Origin: a virus
DNA length: 64,000 nt
Virus record (IMG/VR): IMGVR_UViG_3300026097_000805
Span: 62,001-126,000 of that record
Strand: one strand, 5' to 3'
Shown here: positions 1-8,334 of the stretch, in pieces
Numbering within the stretch: the stretch's first letter is position 1
How the letters are laid out: each line of letters starts with the position of its first letter
The notes under the pieces: model-generated
The model's input: the letters and a program-made list of their open reading frames with translations, nothing else
What the model was told of the DNA's origin: nothing
Databases searched by the model: none
Program-made: the position numbers and the translations under genes

Positions 1-557
1 TCCTTGCTGAAGTCTTGGAGTATTTGACTTTTATCTGCACCCTTAGGAGCAATATCAATACCAGTTTCGCCGCCTACAGTTGCAGTAATATCTGGGAATA
101 GTTGATTAAACTCGTCTGCTATCCTACGCCTATCGCCATTCCACGCTTCATAGTCAACCCAAGATCGACGCTGTTCTAGTGTAGCATTGCGTCCTACGAT
201 ACTAAAGTTTACCATGCCCGGTCGATGTTCAAAATGCGAGCCTGTGCGAATGTTAAAATCACATTTAGTTAACTGCGTAGTTAACCATTCGTGTGCAGAC
301 TCTGGCAATGTCCAATTGTTTCTACGCACATTTACATCACCTTCATAAACATCACTGCCACTGCAATTGTATACACGCTTGCACTTATGATATATAAACT
401 CGCCAACTTGCTCTACAGTCTTTGCACGATCTGATCCGGTTACTAAGTATACATCGTTGTCTTCACAAAACTTACTAAACCACGAAGCAAAGTGTTTGTT
501 CATGCGACCTCTACTGGGTGTTAGTGTGCCGTCTACGTCAAATATAAACTTATTCAT
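1..557 (-). CDS. Phosphomannomutase-like HAD hydrolase (3' end outside window)
   Basis: Resembles eukaryotic-type phosphomannomutases, HAD phosphatases that move phosphate between C6 and C1 of mannose. The N-terminus carries the HAD motif I (FDVDGTLTPSR). A conserved block follows (GMVNFSIVGRNATLEQR), then a late GGETGIDIAPKGADKS segment in which the lysine matches the HAD motif III region of the PMM family. The start is an ATG at 557. The gene overlaps the next upstream ORF by 8 bp, and about 185 residues are visible before the window edge. Near a sugar-type nucleotidyltransferase, it may feed nucleotide-sugar synthesis; the substrate is inferred only from family resemblance. Confidence 0.8.
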   Translation of the reverse strand, partial: MNKFIFDVDGTLTPSRGRMNKHFASWFSKFCEDNDVYLVTGSDRAKTVEQVGEFIYHKCKRVYNCSGSDVYEGDVNVRRNNWTLPESAHEWLTTQLTKCDFNIRTGSHFEHRPGMVNFSIVGRNATLEQRRSWVDYEAWNGDRRRIADEFNQLFPDITATVGGETGIDIAPKGADKSQILQDFSK

Positions 558-711
558 TCTCTTGTTTTAATCTCCATTGGCAGTAAGCCTCCCAACCAAA
601 CTCATAAAGTGCGTATGCTGCAACAAAGCCTACATACGGAATAGTAAACGCCATAGTTAGCATTATGTCTGCGGCTAGCAATGCTGCTGGATAATCATAC
701 CATCTAATCAT
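550..711 (-). CDS. Small membrane protein (53 aa)
   Basis: Unrecognised. It has one or two hydrophobic segments (roughly residues 8-40) and a charged, Trp-rich C-terminus. The start at 711 is chosen because AGGAG lies 9 nt upstream; an earlier in-frame start would give 74 aa but lacks a good ribosome site. It overlaps the phosphomannomutase start by 8 bp and the preceding microprotein stop (ATGA), so it is probably translationally coupled. Likely inner-membrane; function unknown. Confidence 0.55.
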   Translation of the reverse strand: MIRWYDYPAALLAADIMLTMAFTIPYVGFVAAYALYEFGWEAYCQWRLKQENE

Positions 712-794
712 ACTAATAAAACTCCTGCAACTAATGATACTATCGCTACGATAGCAAGAGTACCTAATATCCACGGCATAATTTTATCTATCAT
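708..794 (-). CDS. 28-aa single-TM microprotein
   Basis: Very short ORF encoding a basic/acidic N-terminus followed by about 20 hydrophobic residues. Its TGA overlaps the ATG of the next gene (ATGA), and its start lies inside the end of the 60-aa membrane gene upstream. The tight overlaps argue that it is translated, but no strong ribosome site is visible. It could be a chance ORF; function unknown. Confidence 0.35.
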   Translation of the reverse strand: MIDKIMPWILGTLAIVAIVSLVAGVLLV

Positions 795-966
795 TGCCTA
801 AACCAAAGCAAGGCGTAGCAAGTGACATATGACATTTTCGAGCATACTCTTCTGGTCCCATAATAGCAATGTTCATTAGCAACGGTACGCCTACCATAAA
901 AAATGTAACGATTAAAATTGCCCAACCAAGACCTTTTAGTGTGCAATAATTTGTTTGTTCAGCCAT
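784..966 (-). CDS. Small membrane protein (60 aa)
   Basis: Unrecognised 60-residue protein with a single transmembrane segment at about residues 14-35 and a Cys-containing C-terminal half. Its ATG lies within the last codons of the cytidylyltransferase gene (8-bp overlap), typical of this operon. One of three consecutive membrane microproteins. Confidence 0.55.
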   Translation of the reverse strand: MAEQTNYCTLKGLGWAILIVTFFMVGVPLLMNIAIMGPEEYARKCHMSLATPCFGLGNDR

Positions 967-1378
967 TGTTTTGTCTTTCTGCTACTCTAGCTCTAAGATC
1001 GCTGCTACTAAAGCGATGATCACGTTTGTTAAAGTACAGTTCGATATCACGTTTTGCACAGATTGCTCTTCCTGTGAACTTTCCGTCTCTATACTCTTCT
1101 CCTATTACTCTAACATCAATATGATACATTGTCAAGATATCTTCTAGATCTTGTTCTGTGCTATACGGAATAATTTCGTCTACATAGCCAACTGCTTTGA
1201 GTTGTGTGTAGCGTTCTACAATAGTCTGAACTGGAGAGTTTTTTTCTTTCCTGTCCACACTAGGATCAATTTGTAATCCACATATTAGGTAATCACACTG
1301 TTGCTTTGCTTCACGCAACATTTGTACATGTCCTGCGTGAAGTAAATCGAAGGTTGATGCGGTAAATCCTACTCTCAT
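959..1378 (-). CDS. Glycerol-3-phosphate cytidylyltransferase-like nucleotidyltransferase
   Basis: Nucleotidyltransferase-fold enzyme of the TagD/RfaE-C type, 139 aa, near the usual length. The HxGH nucleotide-binding motif is present as HAGH around residues 15-18. The second signature is RDHRFSSSDLR near residue 120, where the family has RTxGISTT. Such enzymes couple CTP or ATP to a phosphorylated alcohol or sugar. It overlaps the reductase gene by 4 bp and lies close to the phosphomannomutase-like gene, so a role in nucleotide-activated sugar or polyol synthesis is possible. The actual substrate cannot be read from sequence. Confidence 0.8.
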   Translation of the reverse strand: MRVGFTASTFDLLHAGHVQMLREAKQQCDYLICGLQIDPSVDRKEKNSPVQTIVERYTQLKAVGYVDEIIPYSTEQDLEDILTMYHIDVRVIGEEYRDGKFTGRAICAKRDIELYFNKRDHRFSSSDLRARVAERQNNG

Positions 1379-2184
1379 CCTACAAATGCCTTTTCTAATA
1401 CATATGACCCTTGCTCTTTTTTAGTGCCTTCGGACCATCCGTTCTTGTCTAACATTTCTTTGATGTCCAAATTAAACTCCATATTACCACAAAGCATAAC
1501 TTTATCTGTTTCAGGAGTAGCATTTGTCATAATCGCACCGTTTTTGACTAAATCTGTTATACGATCACTTGTGCCGTTCCACCCATCGCCTCGAGTAACC
1601 ACAGGAGTATAGTCAATGTCTTGTTCCTGTAAAAACTCATTGTATGCTAGTATTTCTGCTTCTGTTCTCACACTCCATACAACGTGTATACGCTTGTATT
1701 TAGATCGTGTAGCAGGATCACGCAACAAACTGATAAACGGAGCAATGCCTGTACCAGTTGCTAACAGCCATAGATTGTCACCTTCTGTTAGATTGTCAAT
1801 CAGCAATGTACCTGTGGGTTTATTGCCTACACTAACAGTATCACCTGGTTGAATCTTTTGCAGTTTACTTGTAAGAGGACCGTCCGGTACTTTGATGCTG
1901 TAAAACTCAACAAAGTCGTCTTCTGGTCCGCTTGTAATACTGTAAGCACGTTTAGGAGCGTCTTCTACACTAATCATAGTAAACTCGCCTGCACGGAACT
2001 TGAAGTTATTAGGCTTAGTCAACCTAAAGCGGAACAAACTATCTGTGTAGTGTTCTACTTCTGTGACTGTAAGTTGTCCTTGTTCTTCTTCAAGATACTT
2101 TTTATATTCAATTTGATATTCTTCTTCGCTAAGAGAGTGCCACCCACGGCATCCGTCTGGTGAACGTCCACATCCACAAGCCAT
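1375..2184 (-). CDS. Ferredoxin/flavodoxin-NADP reductase-like protein with Cys-rich N-terminus
   Basis: FAD/NADP oxidoreductase of 269 aa. Residues ~35-130 form the FAD domain with the R-x-Y-S motif (RAYSITSGPEDD). Residues ~135-265 form the NAD(P) domain with GTGIAPF and a C-G motif (LCGNMEF). The end EKAFVG resembles bacterial FPR-type reductases. Unusually, it begins with a short Cys motif (CGCGRSPDGCRGWH) that is not part of FPRs and could bind metal or be a fused small domain. A strong GAGGAGG ribosome site precedes the ATG. The phage also encodes a ferredoxin at 25.9-26.3 kb, a plausible redox partner (inference). Confidence 0.85.
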   Translation of the reverse strand: MACGCGRSPDGCRGWHSLSEEEYQIEYKKYLEEEQGQLTVTEVEHYTDSLFRFRLTKPNNFKFRAGEFTMISVEDAPKRAYSITSGPEDDFVEFYSIKVPDGPLTSKLQKIQPGDTVSVGNKPTGTLLIDNLTEGDNLWLLATGTGIAPFISLLRDPATRSKYKRIHVVWSVRTEAEILAYNEFLQEQDIDYTPVVTRGDGWNGTSDRITDLVKNGAIMTNATPETDKVMLCGNMEFNLDIKEMLDKNGWSEGTKKEQGSYVLEKAFVG

Positions 2185-2306
2185 TACTCGTCCTCCTCGT
2201 AGTTTAATTGTTCTTTTAGTTCGTTTACAAGATCAGCAACTTTCTCAATAAGTGCTACATCTTGATCGCTTTCTGTGTCTAGTTCCACTTCAATTTTAAT
2301 TTTCAT
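2184..2306 (-). CDS. Acidic 40-aa hypothetical protein
   Basis: Short acidic ORF between gp43 and the reductase. It has a GGAGAG ribosome site just upstream, and its stop codon overlaps the reductase start (TAATG). The end of the ORF itself supplies the reductase ribosome site. The sequence is predicted mostly helical. No family recognised. Confidence 0.6.
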   Translation of the reverse strand: MKIKIEVELDTESDQDVALIEKVADLVNELKEQLNYEEDE

Positions 2307-2307
2307 A

Positions 2308-4977
2308 TTACTCTCCAAAGTCAAACAAACTGTTAAATGTAGTGTGCTGCTTTGTATCTTCTAGTGGATAGTTCAACACACCAATCAAGTTGTCTAACTT
2401 ATTATCAATAATAGTTTCTGCCATTGCCGCATCATCAAATGGCAACTCTTTGAACCAATCGGGCAAACGCAACTCATCTGTAGGATACGCAACACTTGTA
2501 TAGCCTAGCGGATTTTGCTTGAGCTTGCAAACAATAACTTTCATACCATCTACAATCTCTTGAGAGTATTTGTCTCCATTCATGCGCTTGAGTGTATTCC
2601 AATTAATACTTGCTCTAACGTGTCCGGGCATATTCGCTTTGCCTTGCTTTTGCTCCAGTCGCTGATAGTGTCCGATCTTGTTTGCACGTTTGGGCGAACC
2701 TTTTTCCCAACCCGGCATTTCTTGAAACTCTTTGCGGAACTGTGTAATACGCTCTAGTACATCTGCCTGCGGAACATCTGTTAGCACCATTAGCAATAGT
2801 TCTTTCAAGAAGTCCTGCATAAACACAGGTGTATCCGAACGGCGCAAGTCCAAGCCCATGGCCTTTACCTTACCCGGACTTCCTTCTTGGTCTGTTCTAA
2901 AGCCTTCGTTATCTACTACTAGTGCCGCATAACGCTTCTTAGTAATATACAAACCGCTTACAGCAACAATCTCACGTCCTGCTGCAATTACGTCTGCACG
3001 ACTTTTAGGACAGTGAAACGCACGACCCATAAAGTCAACAAACGTTGTGTCTACTTGCTCACAGATTTGATCATACAGCGCAATAGCCTTTTCAGTCGAC
3101 CATTCTAGTTTACCAGACTCTACGTCATCTTTTAGAATAGGCCATGCACTAAAATACACAGAGTCAGTATCACCGTAAATAACAGCCTTGCCTACATGAT
3201 CATACTCGCCTGCAATAGTCTTGTTTGCTTCTGCACTCATGTGCTTAACAATCTGTCTACCTGTAAGTGTAGTTGACTGTCCGATACGTTTATCGAAGAA
3301 TCTACAACCAGGATTGAGAATCGCACCATACAAACTGTTCAAGTTAATCTTCTTAACTAACTGTCGTTTGTCCCAGTATTCAATCTCAGCATCGTTCTTA
3401 GCATCCTTTGCTTTTTTCAGCATCTTCTGCATGTCTTTACGTTCAGCATACCAACGCTTTAGAATACCTGGAATTACACCTTCAAACTCAGTTGTAAATA
3501 TAGTACCGTTAGCACTAAGCATCCAAGGCATATGTGAGTCGAATATAAGTTGATAAATCTCCGCACCTGATAGTACATCCGACCTACCATCCTCCCAATC
3601 AACTGTAAGTGCAACATCCTTTCGTTGATCCATAACTGCTTCGTATTCTTCTGTCGCAAATCTACCTTCCCAACTGCCTGCAAAGCTCTTTTTCTTTAGT
3701 GTCATGTCTTCATGCACACGAGCATCGCTGATCTCTGCTCGAATCTGTCCTACAATAGTTTCTGGCGCCATGTTCAACGCACGAATCACACTAGGATACA
3801 GTGAATTCAAGTCCATTGACGCCACCCACTTGTGTAAGCCCTTCTTAGGAAACGCAACATACGCACCCGCTGCCTGTGTGTTCTCGTCGTCACGTTGTTT
3901 GCGATTGGGTACTTGTAGCCCACGATTGTGTGCTTCGTTGATAATGCCTTGCTCTGTGACAGCAACAGCGCCCATTGTAGTTTGTAATAGTACTGTATTT
4001 TCGTGTGCAACTGTATTACTCAGGTCAATGAAGCGCAGTTTCTTGTCTAGCTTGTCAAGTAGTGCAGTATCCTGAATATTATATTCAATAAACTTACGGA
4101 AATCGTTGTTGTACAGTTGATCCAGTGTACCTTCATATGGTACTTTGTTTTCACCTACTTCAATCTCGCCGATAGCATCCAGTCGATATGTGTGACGTTC
4201 TTCATAGGTGTACTTGCGATACAGTTCAAGACTGTCCAAGTGTACACGACCTACTAGATCAAACGTGACAGCTTGCTTCCCATATTTTTCATATTCACGC
4301 TTCTTGGGCAATTGTCCCCATAAGCAGAATCTACGTGTATCATCTTTGCTTAATACACGCATTGTTCTATTAACAGTGTAGGGAATATCATAACCTTCAC
4401 TGTTCCAGCCACTTAAAATATCAGCATCTTCAATTAGTGTCAAGAAAGTGTCAATCATCTCACTTTCTTTTTCAAACAACATTACATTGTCAATGCCTTC
4501 AAGTTCTACCTTTGCTTGCTCCATAGTAAGTGTCTTAGGCGGAACAGCAAGACACACCATTGTTTCCATCCACTGCAAATATACAGATATTGATGTAATG
4601 GGCATAAACGGATCCGCAGGATCAGCAAAGCCTCGTTCCGGATCAAAGTCCGTCTCGATATCGAAGAACGCAATGTTTAGTTTGGGTGCATCTTGATTGA
4701 GATAGTGTTCGCTTAAACACTGAAAGATTGGATTTACATCGCTTTCAAAAAGTGTTTTATCTTTGTTGATAGCAACTTCTTTGCGAAAGTCTTTTGTGTT
4801 CTTACACACAATGCGAGATAACGGATCGCCGTACACACTCTTGTACTTGCCGCGTTCGTCCTTGTAATAAAAAGTATATTTTGCTTGATATTCTTGGAAG
4901 TGTCTTTTGCCGTCTCGTCGTTCTACGACACGGATAATATCTTGATCGCGATCGAACATCGCGTCTACATATGGCAT
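2308..4977 (-). CDS. 43: DNA polymerase gp43 (family B)
   Basis: Replicative DNA polymerase of the T4 type, 889 aa. The 3'-5' exonuclease domain shows FDIETD at residues 105-110, an Exo II block (NSEGYDIPYTVNR) and Exo III (YNIQDTALLDKLD). Polymerase motif A (DLNSLYPS) is near residue 386, motif B (KKINLNSLYGA) near 541 and motif C (YGDTDS) near 599. All metal-binding acidic residues are present. AAGGAG lies 7 nt before the ATG. Membrane proteins and DsbA lie upstream and the reductase downstream. No inteins or interruptions are seen, although T4-like gp43 genes are sometimes split. Confidence 0.98.
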   Translation of the reverse strand: MPYVDAMFDRDQDIIRVVERRDGKRHFQEYQAKYTFYYKDERGKYKSVYGDPLSRIVCKNTKDFRKEVAINKDKTLFESDVNPIFQCLSEHYLNQDAPKLNIAFFDIETDFDPERGFADPADPFMPITSISVYLQWMETMVCLAVPPKTLTMEQAKVELEGIDNVMLFEKESEMIDTFLTLIEDADILSGWNSEGYDIPYTVNRTMRVLSKDDTRRFCLWGQLPKKREYEKYGKQAVTFDLVGRVHLDSLELYRKYTYEERHTYRLDAIGEIEVGENKVPYEGTLDQLYNNDFRKFIEYNIQDTALLDKLDKKLRFIDLSNTVAHENTVLLQTTMGAVAVTEQGIINEAHNRGLQVPNRKQRDDENTQAAGAYVAFPKKGLHKWVASMDLNSLYPSVIRALNMAPETIVGQIRAEISDARVHEDMTLKKKSFAGSWEGRFATEEYEAVMDQRKDVALTVDWEDGRSDVLSGAEIYQLIFDSHMPWMLSANGTIFTTEFEGVIPGILKRWYAERKDMQKMLKKAKDAKNDAEIEYWDKRQLVKKINLNSLYGAILNPGCRFFDKRIGQSTTLTGRQIVKHMSAEANKTIAGEYDHVGKAVIYGDTDSVYFSAWPILKDDVESGKLEWSTEKAIALYDQICEQVDTTFVDFMGRAFHCPKSRADVIAAGREIVAVSGLYITKKRYAALVVDNEGFRTDQEGSPGKVKAMGLDLRRSDTPVFMQDFLKELLLMVLTDVPQADVLERITQFRKEFQEMPGWEKGSPKRANKIGHYQRLEQKQGKANMPGHVRASINWNTLKRMNGDKYSQEIVDGMKVIVCKLKQNPLGYTSVAYPTDELRLPDWFKELPFDDAAMAETIIDNKLDNLIGVLNYPLEDTKQHTTFNSLFDFGE

Positions 4978-5005
4978 TTATTTCTCCTTGTTGATTATGG
5001 CCAAC

Positions 5006-5278
5006 TTAACCATCTACATGCTCTTTTGAGCGAGACTTGTACCATTGTACCAGTCCGTAAATACTTAGCGCAAACCAAAATATCTCAATAATAATACTGG
5101 ATAGGTTAGGTTTGAAGTATAAGTTAATGCCAAGCAGTACAGCAACAACCATGTTATTGAAGCTATACCAAAAGCCCTTGGCATCTAGTTTGCCAAACTG
5201 TAGTAAGGCAAACGTTCCAACTAGTATGACAACACCTACGTTGCCTACAAAGTCGCTCCATTCATAAGTGTATTCCAT
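5006..5278 (-). CDS. CBU_0592-like membrane protein
   Basis: 90-residue protein with three hydrophobic segments. The pattern of an N-terminal G-x-x-G-V membrane helix, a central L-x-F-G-K-L-D segment, an NN-containing helix and a final S-x-Y-G-L helix resembles the CBU_0592 family of small bacterial membrane proteins of unknown function. It lies next to a second small membrane protein upstream. Probably inner membrane. Confidence 0.6.
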   Translation of the reverse strand: MEYTYEWSDFVGNVGVVILVGTFALLQFGKLDAKGFWYSFNNMVVAVLLGINLYFKPNLSSIIIEIFWFALSIYGLVQWYKSRSKEHVDG

Positions 5279-5281
5279 CCA

Positions 5282-5515
5282 TCACCTAATAAAATAATTG
5301 TATATTCCGTATGCATCTACAAATAGAAACACAAAGTTTTGTATAAACATGGGCTTGTCTTTTAAATAAAAGAACAAACTACTCAAAACCACATGTCCTA
5401 GTGCAAATACAATAAATCCATAGCGACTGTATTCAAAGTTCGAACTTAGTAGTATAGCCGCAATGAAAAATAATATTGTGCCGGTCCACTTGGCAGTCTC
5501 TTGGTAGCGTATCAC
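5282..5515 (-). CDS. Small multi-pass membrane protein (77 aa)
   Basis: Three predicted hydrophobic segments (about residues 10-25, 33-50 and 57-75). It starts within 4 bp of the dsbA stop and ends 3 bp before the next membrane gene. The C-terminal D-A-Y-G-I-Y-N-Y segment recalls the last helix of its neighbour, so the two may be paralogues or partners. Function unknown. Confidence 0.6.
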   Translation of the reverse strand: MIRYQETAKWTGTILFFIAAILLSSNFEYSRYGFIVFALGHVVLSSLFFYLKDKPMFIQNFVFLFVDAYGIYNYFIR

Positions 5516-5772
5516 TTATCGTATCCGAGTGTAGCAACAAGTGTTTCGAGATCTTCGTGTGCATCTGCATGATTGTCCCAGTCACGATTCTTAGCAATTT
5601 TAATTGCTTTGTTAATAAGTGCAGGTTTGATATCGAGTTCTTCTGCAACAGCTTTTACAGTTTCTTTAAGGCCGCCCTGCAAGTCTTCTACTTCTTGCAT
5701 GACAGTTACTCCTTCACGCACAAGACGTTCTAATTTTGCTTTTTCTTCTGGTCCGTAGGTACGGTCACTCAT
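5512..5772 (-). CDS. dsbA: DsbA-like dsDNA-binding late-transcription protein
   Basis: 86 aa, matching in length and pattern the T4 DsbA family (double-stranded DNA-binding protein implicated in late transcription). The central region (LQGGLKETVKAVAEELDIKPALINKAIKIA) has a helix-turn-helix-like character. A good ribosome site (GGAGGAG) precedes the start. It is the first gene behind a strong sigma70-type promoter (-35 at 5824-5829, -10 at 5801-5806), consistent with early or middle synthesis. Confidence 0.8.
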   Translation of the reverse strand: MSDRTYGPEEKAKLERLVREGVTVMQEVEDLQGGLKETVKAVAEELDIKPALINKAIKIAKNRDWDNHADAHEDLETLVATLGYDK

Positions 5773-5800
5773 TAGGATACTCCTCCGTTAATTTATAACT

Positions 5801-5829
5801 AGTATATGATATATTTAGGTAGATGTCAA
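5801..5829 (-). promoter_or_regulatory. sigma70-type promoter upstream of dsbA
   Basis: TTGACA at 5829-5824, 17-nt spacer and TATACT at 5806-5801. Predicted start near 5794, about 20 nt before the dsbA ATG. It sits in a 60-bp intergenic gap, one of few in the region. Confidence 0.8.
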
Positions 5830-5833
5830 GTAT

Positions 5834-6466
5834 TTAAAATACTTTTTTGTTGTCGAACGCACGATCCCATCCAAAGAACTGTGCCTTATAGTCCGAATGG
5901 TCGTCACTTGAAAGATTGATCCATTCGTCTTTGCGTTGCCATAGTTTGACAGCGCCTTCATACCAATCGGTATTGTCGATAATGTTTTCTAGTTTTTCTT
6001 TAGCATCATATGCATCTTCTATTCGATCAAAGTCTTGTTCGATGTGTATTACTTCCATTACTAGATCGTGACTTACAAAGTCCAGACTAAAGTCTATCCC
6101 CCATTTAGGTTTGATGTTGAGCAGCTTTTGTAGTATAGGACGACTGCGACAAATTTCTTCAATCTGTTCTCTTGCTTCTCCTGCAAATGCATATCGTGTT
6201 AGCAGCATACAGTGATCTAATACTAGATTCTGTTCAGTTTGCTCTGTGTCACGATACCACTCTTGTACAGGCGCTATATGGAACTGTATTTCTCGATTAA
6301 GTTCGACACCGTTTGCTTCGTAATGCAAGTGTTCTAGAGGAGTAGGAACTTCGTATCCATCCTTATCAAAGTCTTTGAAAGGAAGTGTTTCTACTAAAGA
6401 TCGCTCTATTGGTTTAGTAAGGAATGGATTGTTTGTAAACTTGGGATGTAAGTTTACTAGATTCAT
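5834..6466 (-). CDS. Conserved hypothetical protein (210 aa)
   Basis: Soluble mixed alpha/beta protein with many acidic and aromatic residues and no signal peptide or transmembrane segment. No motif of known function is recognised. It begins within the last codons of the pterin dehydratase gene (4-bp overlap) and ends just before the sigma70 promoter of dsbA. Confidence 0.6.
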   Translation of the reverse strand: MNLVNLHPKFTNNPFLTKPIERSLVETLPFKDFDKDGYEVPTPLEHLHYEANGVELNREIQFHIAPVQEWYRDTEQTEQNLVLDHCMLLTRYAFAGEAREQIEEICRSRPILQKLLNIKPKWGIDFSLDFVSHDLVMEVIHIEQDFDRIEDAYDAKEKLENIIDNTDWYEGAVKLWQRKDEWINLSSDDHSDYKAQFFGWDRAFDNKKVF

Positions 6467-6774
6467 CCTATCTCCTGGGCTCCCATTTTACGAATAGCTT
6501 CGTCTATGTATAATGCAAGTTCAAAGTCTAACTGTGTCAAACCGCCTACATCGTGGGTATACACCATTAACACTACTTCGTTATAAAAGAATCCTATGTC
6601 TGCAAAATGGTCTAGTTTTACTTGTGGCTTTTCGATGTACAAAAGGAAGCGTAGCACACTGTTGTAGTCATCGAACGCTACTTTCTTGTATAGATACTTA
6701 CCCTTGCGAATTTCCCAGTCGGAAGCAAACTTTCTACGAATAGGTTCAGCTTGTTCAATGTCTAGTCGCTTCAT
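6463..6774 (-). CDS. Pterin-4a-carbinolamine dehydratase-like protein
   Basis: 103 aa, the usual size of PCD/DCoH proteins, which dehydrate 4a-hydroxytetrahydropterin. The C-terminal THDVGGLTQLDFELA matches the family signature THxxGGLTxxDxxLA. The usual active-site triplet HHP is replaced: the segment reads KLDHFAD, keeping the first His but not the second or the Pro. Activity may therefore be altered. With DHFR, thymidylate synthase and SHMT in the same genome, a link to folate or pterin metabolism is plausible. Confidence 0.75.
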   Translation of the reverse strand: MKRLDIEQAEPIRRKFASDWEIRKGKYLYKKVAFDDYNSVLRFLLYIEKPQVKLDHFADIGFFYNEVVLMVYTHDVGGLTQLDFELALYIDEAIRKMGAQEIG

Positions 6775-7190
6775 TGTGTTCTGTCCTTATCATCGATTGC
6801 ACCACCACTAACCCAGGCAGTGCAACTACGTGTACCTGCACACTTGAAGTGGAGGAAGTTGCAGTATCCCAAATCTGCTTTATGGATTGTAGCCATTGCA
6901 TCAGCTTCTTTTTCATCACCTTGAATTCCACCTTCTATACAGTTCCACATTTTATCTGATACATCAAATGCTGCACAGTTGTTGCACTGCATGGTCTTAG
7001 CAGTTGTTTCATCTATGCCCCATTTCTTAGCATAGTCTTTCCAGTAAGTGCCTGGCTTTTCAGGATTTGCAGGACCGTACATATAATCGTGGATTGCACG
7101 TTGACGATTTTTAAGATTTACATCAATGTCTTGTGTAGCAACAGGACAGCCTTTGTTAGCTGCTTCTACAAGATTGATGTAAGATCTCAT
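6771..7190 (-). CDS. Cys-rich protein with capsid-targeting-like N-terminus
   Basis: 139 aa, with several Cys pairs (CNNCAAF, CNFLHFKC, RSCTAW) that could bind Fe-S or Zn. The C-terminal half resembles a conserved family common in marine T4-like phages; no enzymatic function is known to me. The N-terminus MRSYINLVEAA closely parallels the T4 internal-protein targeting sequence (MKTYQEFIxEA), with L-V-E followed by A as a possible prohead-protease site. First of a run of genes sharing this feature. Confidence 0.6.
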   Translation of the reverse strand: MRSYINLVEAANKGCPVATQDIDVNLKNRQRAIHDYMYGPANPEKPGTYWKDYAKKWGIDETTAKTMQCNNCAAFDVSDKMWNCIEGGIQGDEKEADAMATIHKADLGYCNFLHFKCAGTRSCTAWVSGGAIDDKDRTQ

Positions 7191-7810
7191 TTATAATCCT
7201 TTAGTGCTGCATACAAACGATCTTTAATTGATTCGGTTGTTGATTCTCTAGGAGCAGATCTTTCAAGGTCATCCATACCTTTAGCTTGACGCATTAGATC
7301 TTGGAAGTCAGTATCTTGCATTTGTTCCGGACTTGCACCGATTGCTTTTCTATCGTCGTTAAAATGCATATAGGCAATTTGTGCAAACATTCTTGCAGCT
7401 TTTTTCGGCATGCCTTTGTTCACAAATTTTTCAATTAATTTGTCTAGCTCTGGATTTTGTTCTGTGTTTTCATCTTCTCCCACGAGCTTGTCTTTCAAAG
7501 GATGTGGTTGTTCGCCGCTTGTGCTAGGAGTGCTTGTTGCGGGCATAGGATCTTTTCCTCTTGCATAGTCTCCGTGTTTTTGTGCTTCATTTACTTGTAC
7601 CCCTGCAAGCGCAGCAAAATCTGCAACACTATCTAGGCCTAAAGGCATAGATCCTTGCGGTACTTGTACTGACTCATTTACATAGTCTTTGGTAGGCGGA
7701 ACATCAGCTACCGCACCGCCTTGTGCTTGAGACTGCAACTTTGCTAGATCTTCTCTAGGATCCGTGGGGTCTAATTCAAATAGTTTACGTTGTAAGTCGT
7801 GATAATCCAT
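7187..7810 (-). CDS. Hypothetical protein, probable virion/head component
   Basis: 207 aa, low-complexity Pro/Thr/Ser middle (residues ~40-110) and an acidic helical C-terminal half. The N-terminus has L-F-E at residues 10-12, compatible with a prohead-protease (L/I-x-E) site. Neighbours on both sides share such motifs. No known family recognised. Confidence 0.5.
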   Translation of the reverse strand: MDYHDLQRKLFELDPTDPREDLAKLQSQAQGGAVADVPPTKDYVNESVQVPQGSMPLGLDSVADFAALAGVQVNEAQKHGDYARGKDPMPATSTPSTSGEQPHPLKDKLVGEDENTEQNPELDKLIEKFVNKGMPKKAARMFAQIAYMHFNDDRKAIGASPEQMQDTDFQDLMRQAKGMDDLERSAPRESTTESIKDRLYAALKDYK

Positions 7811-7811
7811 A

Positions 7812-8300
7812 TTACATCTTCACACAGTTGTCTACAGTTTTGCCGCCCTTTTTCTTAGTGCCCATACGCTTGTAGCCTTTCCAGCATACTTTGCCGTCTA
7901 CACCTTTTTGCTTTTCTTCAGGTAGGGTAGTATAACTAGGCTTACCACAGTCTGAACAAACACCTTCAGTTTTTTCTGCTAGTTTTGAACGCAGGGCATC
8001 GACATAGTTTTTAGATTCTACAGGCATTTCTGCAGGCATTGCTTGCCCACCGTTTGCAAACTTCATATCATAATCTAGTGCATGGTATACACTTGACATA
8101 TAATCTGCTGCTTTAGTAATTTTGCTCTGCTGCCAGCCCTCGATGCCCTCTGCTTCTGAAACAGTTTTTAACATCTCGTGTAGCTTTACAGCATACTTTG
8201 CAATTTTATATAGGTCTGAACGAGCCATCTGAACTTCGTGATCACGTTCTGCACGATCGGCTAATTCACCTAGACCTTCTTGTATTTTTTTCATTCTCAT
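7812..8300 (-). CDS. Probable head-packaged protein with Cys/Lys C-terminal tail
   Basis: 162 aa. It begins MRMKKIQEGLGE, giving I-Q-E at residues 6-8. The middle is helical; the C-terminus has CSDCGKPSYTT and then a very basic tail with KGYKRMGTKKKGGK and two further Cys, likely zinc- or DNA-binding. GGAG lies 9 nt before the ATG, and a late-promoter motif (GATAAATA at 8334-8327) sits 27 bp upstream, so late expression is expected. Confidence 0.55.
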   Translation of the reverse strand: MRMKKIQEGLGELADRAERDHEVQMARSDLYKIAKYAVKLHEMLKTVSEAEGIEGWQQSKITKAADYMSSVYHALDYDMKFANGGQAMPAEMPVESKNYVDALRSKLAEKTEGVCSDCGKPSYTTLPEEKQKGVDGKVCWKGYKRMGTKKKGGKTVDNCVKM

Positions 8301-8326
8301 TGAAGCACTCCAATATACGTATAATG

Positions 8327-8334
8327 TATTTATC
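8327..8334 (-). promoter_or_regulatory. T4-type late promoter
   Basis: GATAAATA on the minus strand, one mismatch from the T4 late consensus TATAAATA. It overlaps the stop codon of the upstream gene and would drive the 162-aa gene. Confidence 0.6.
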
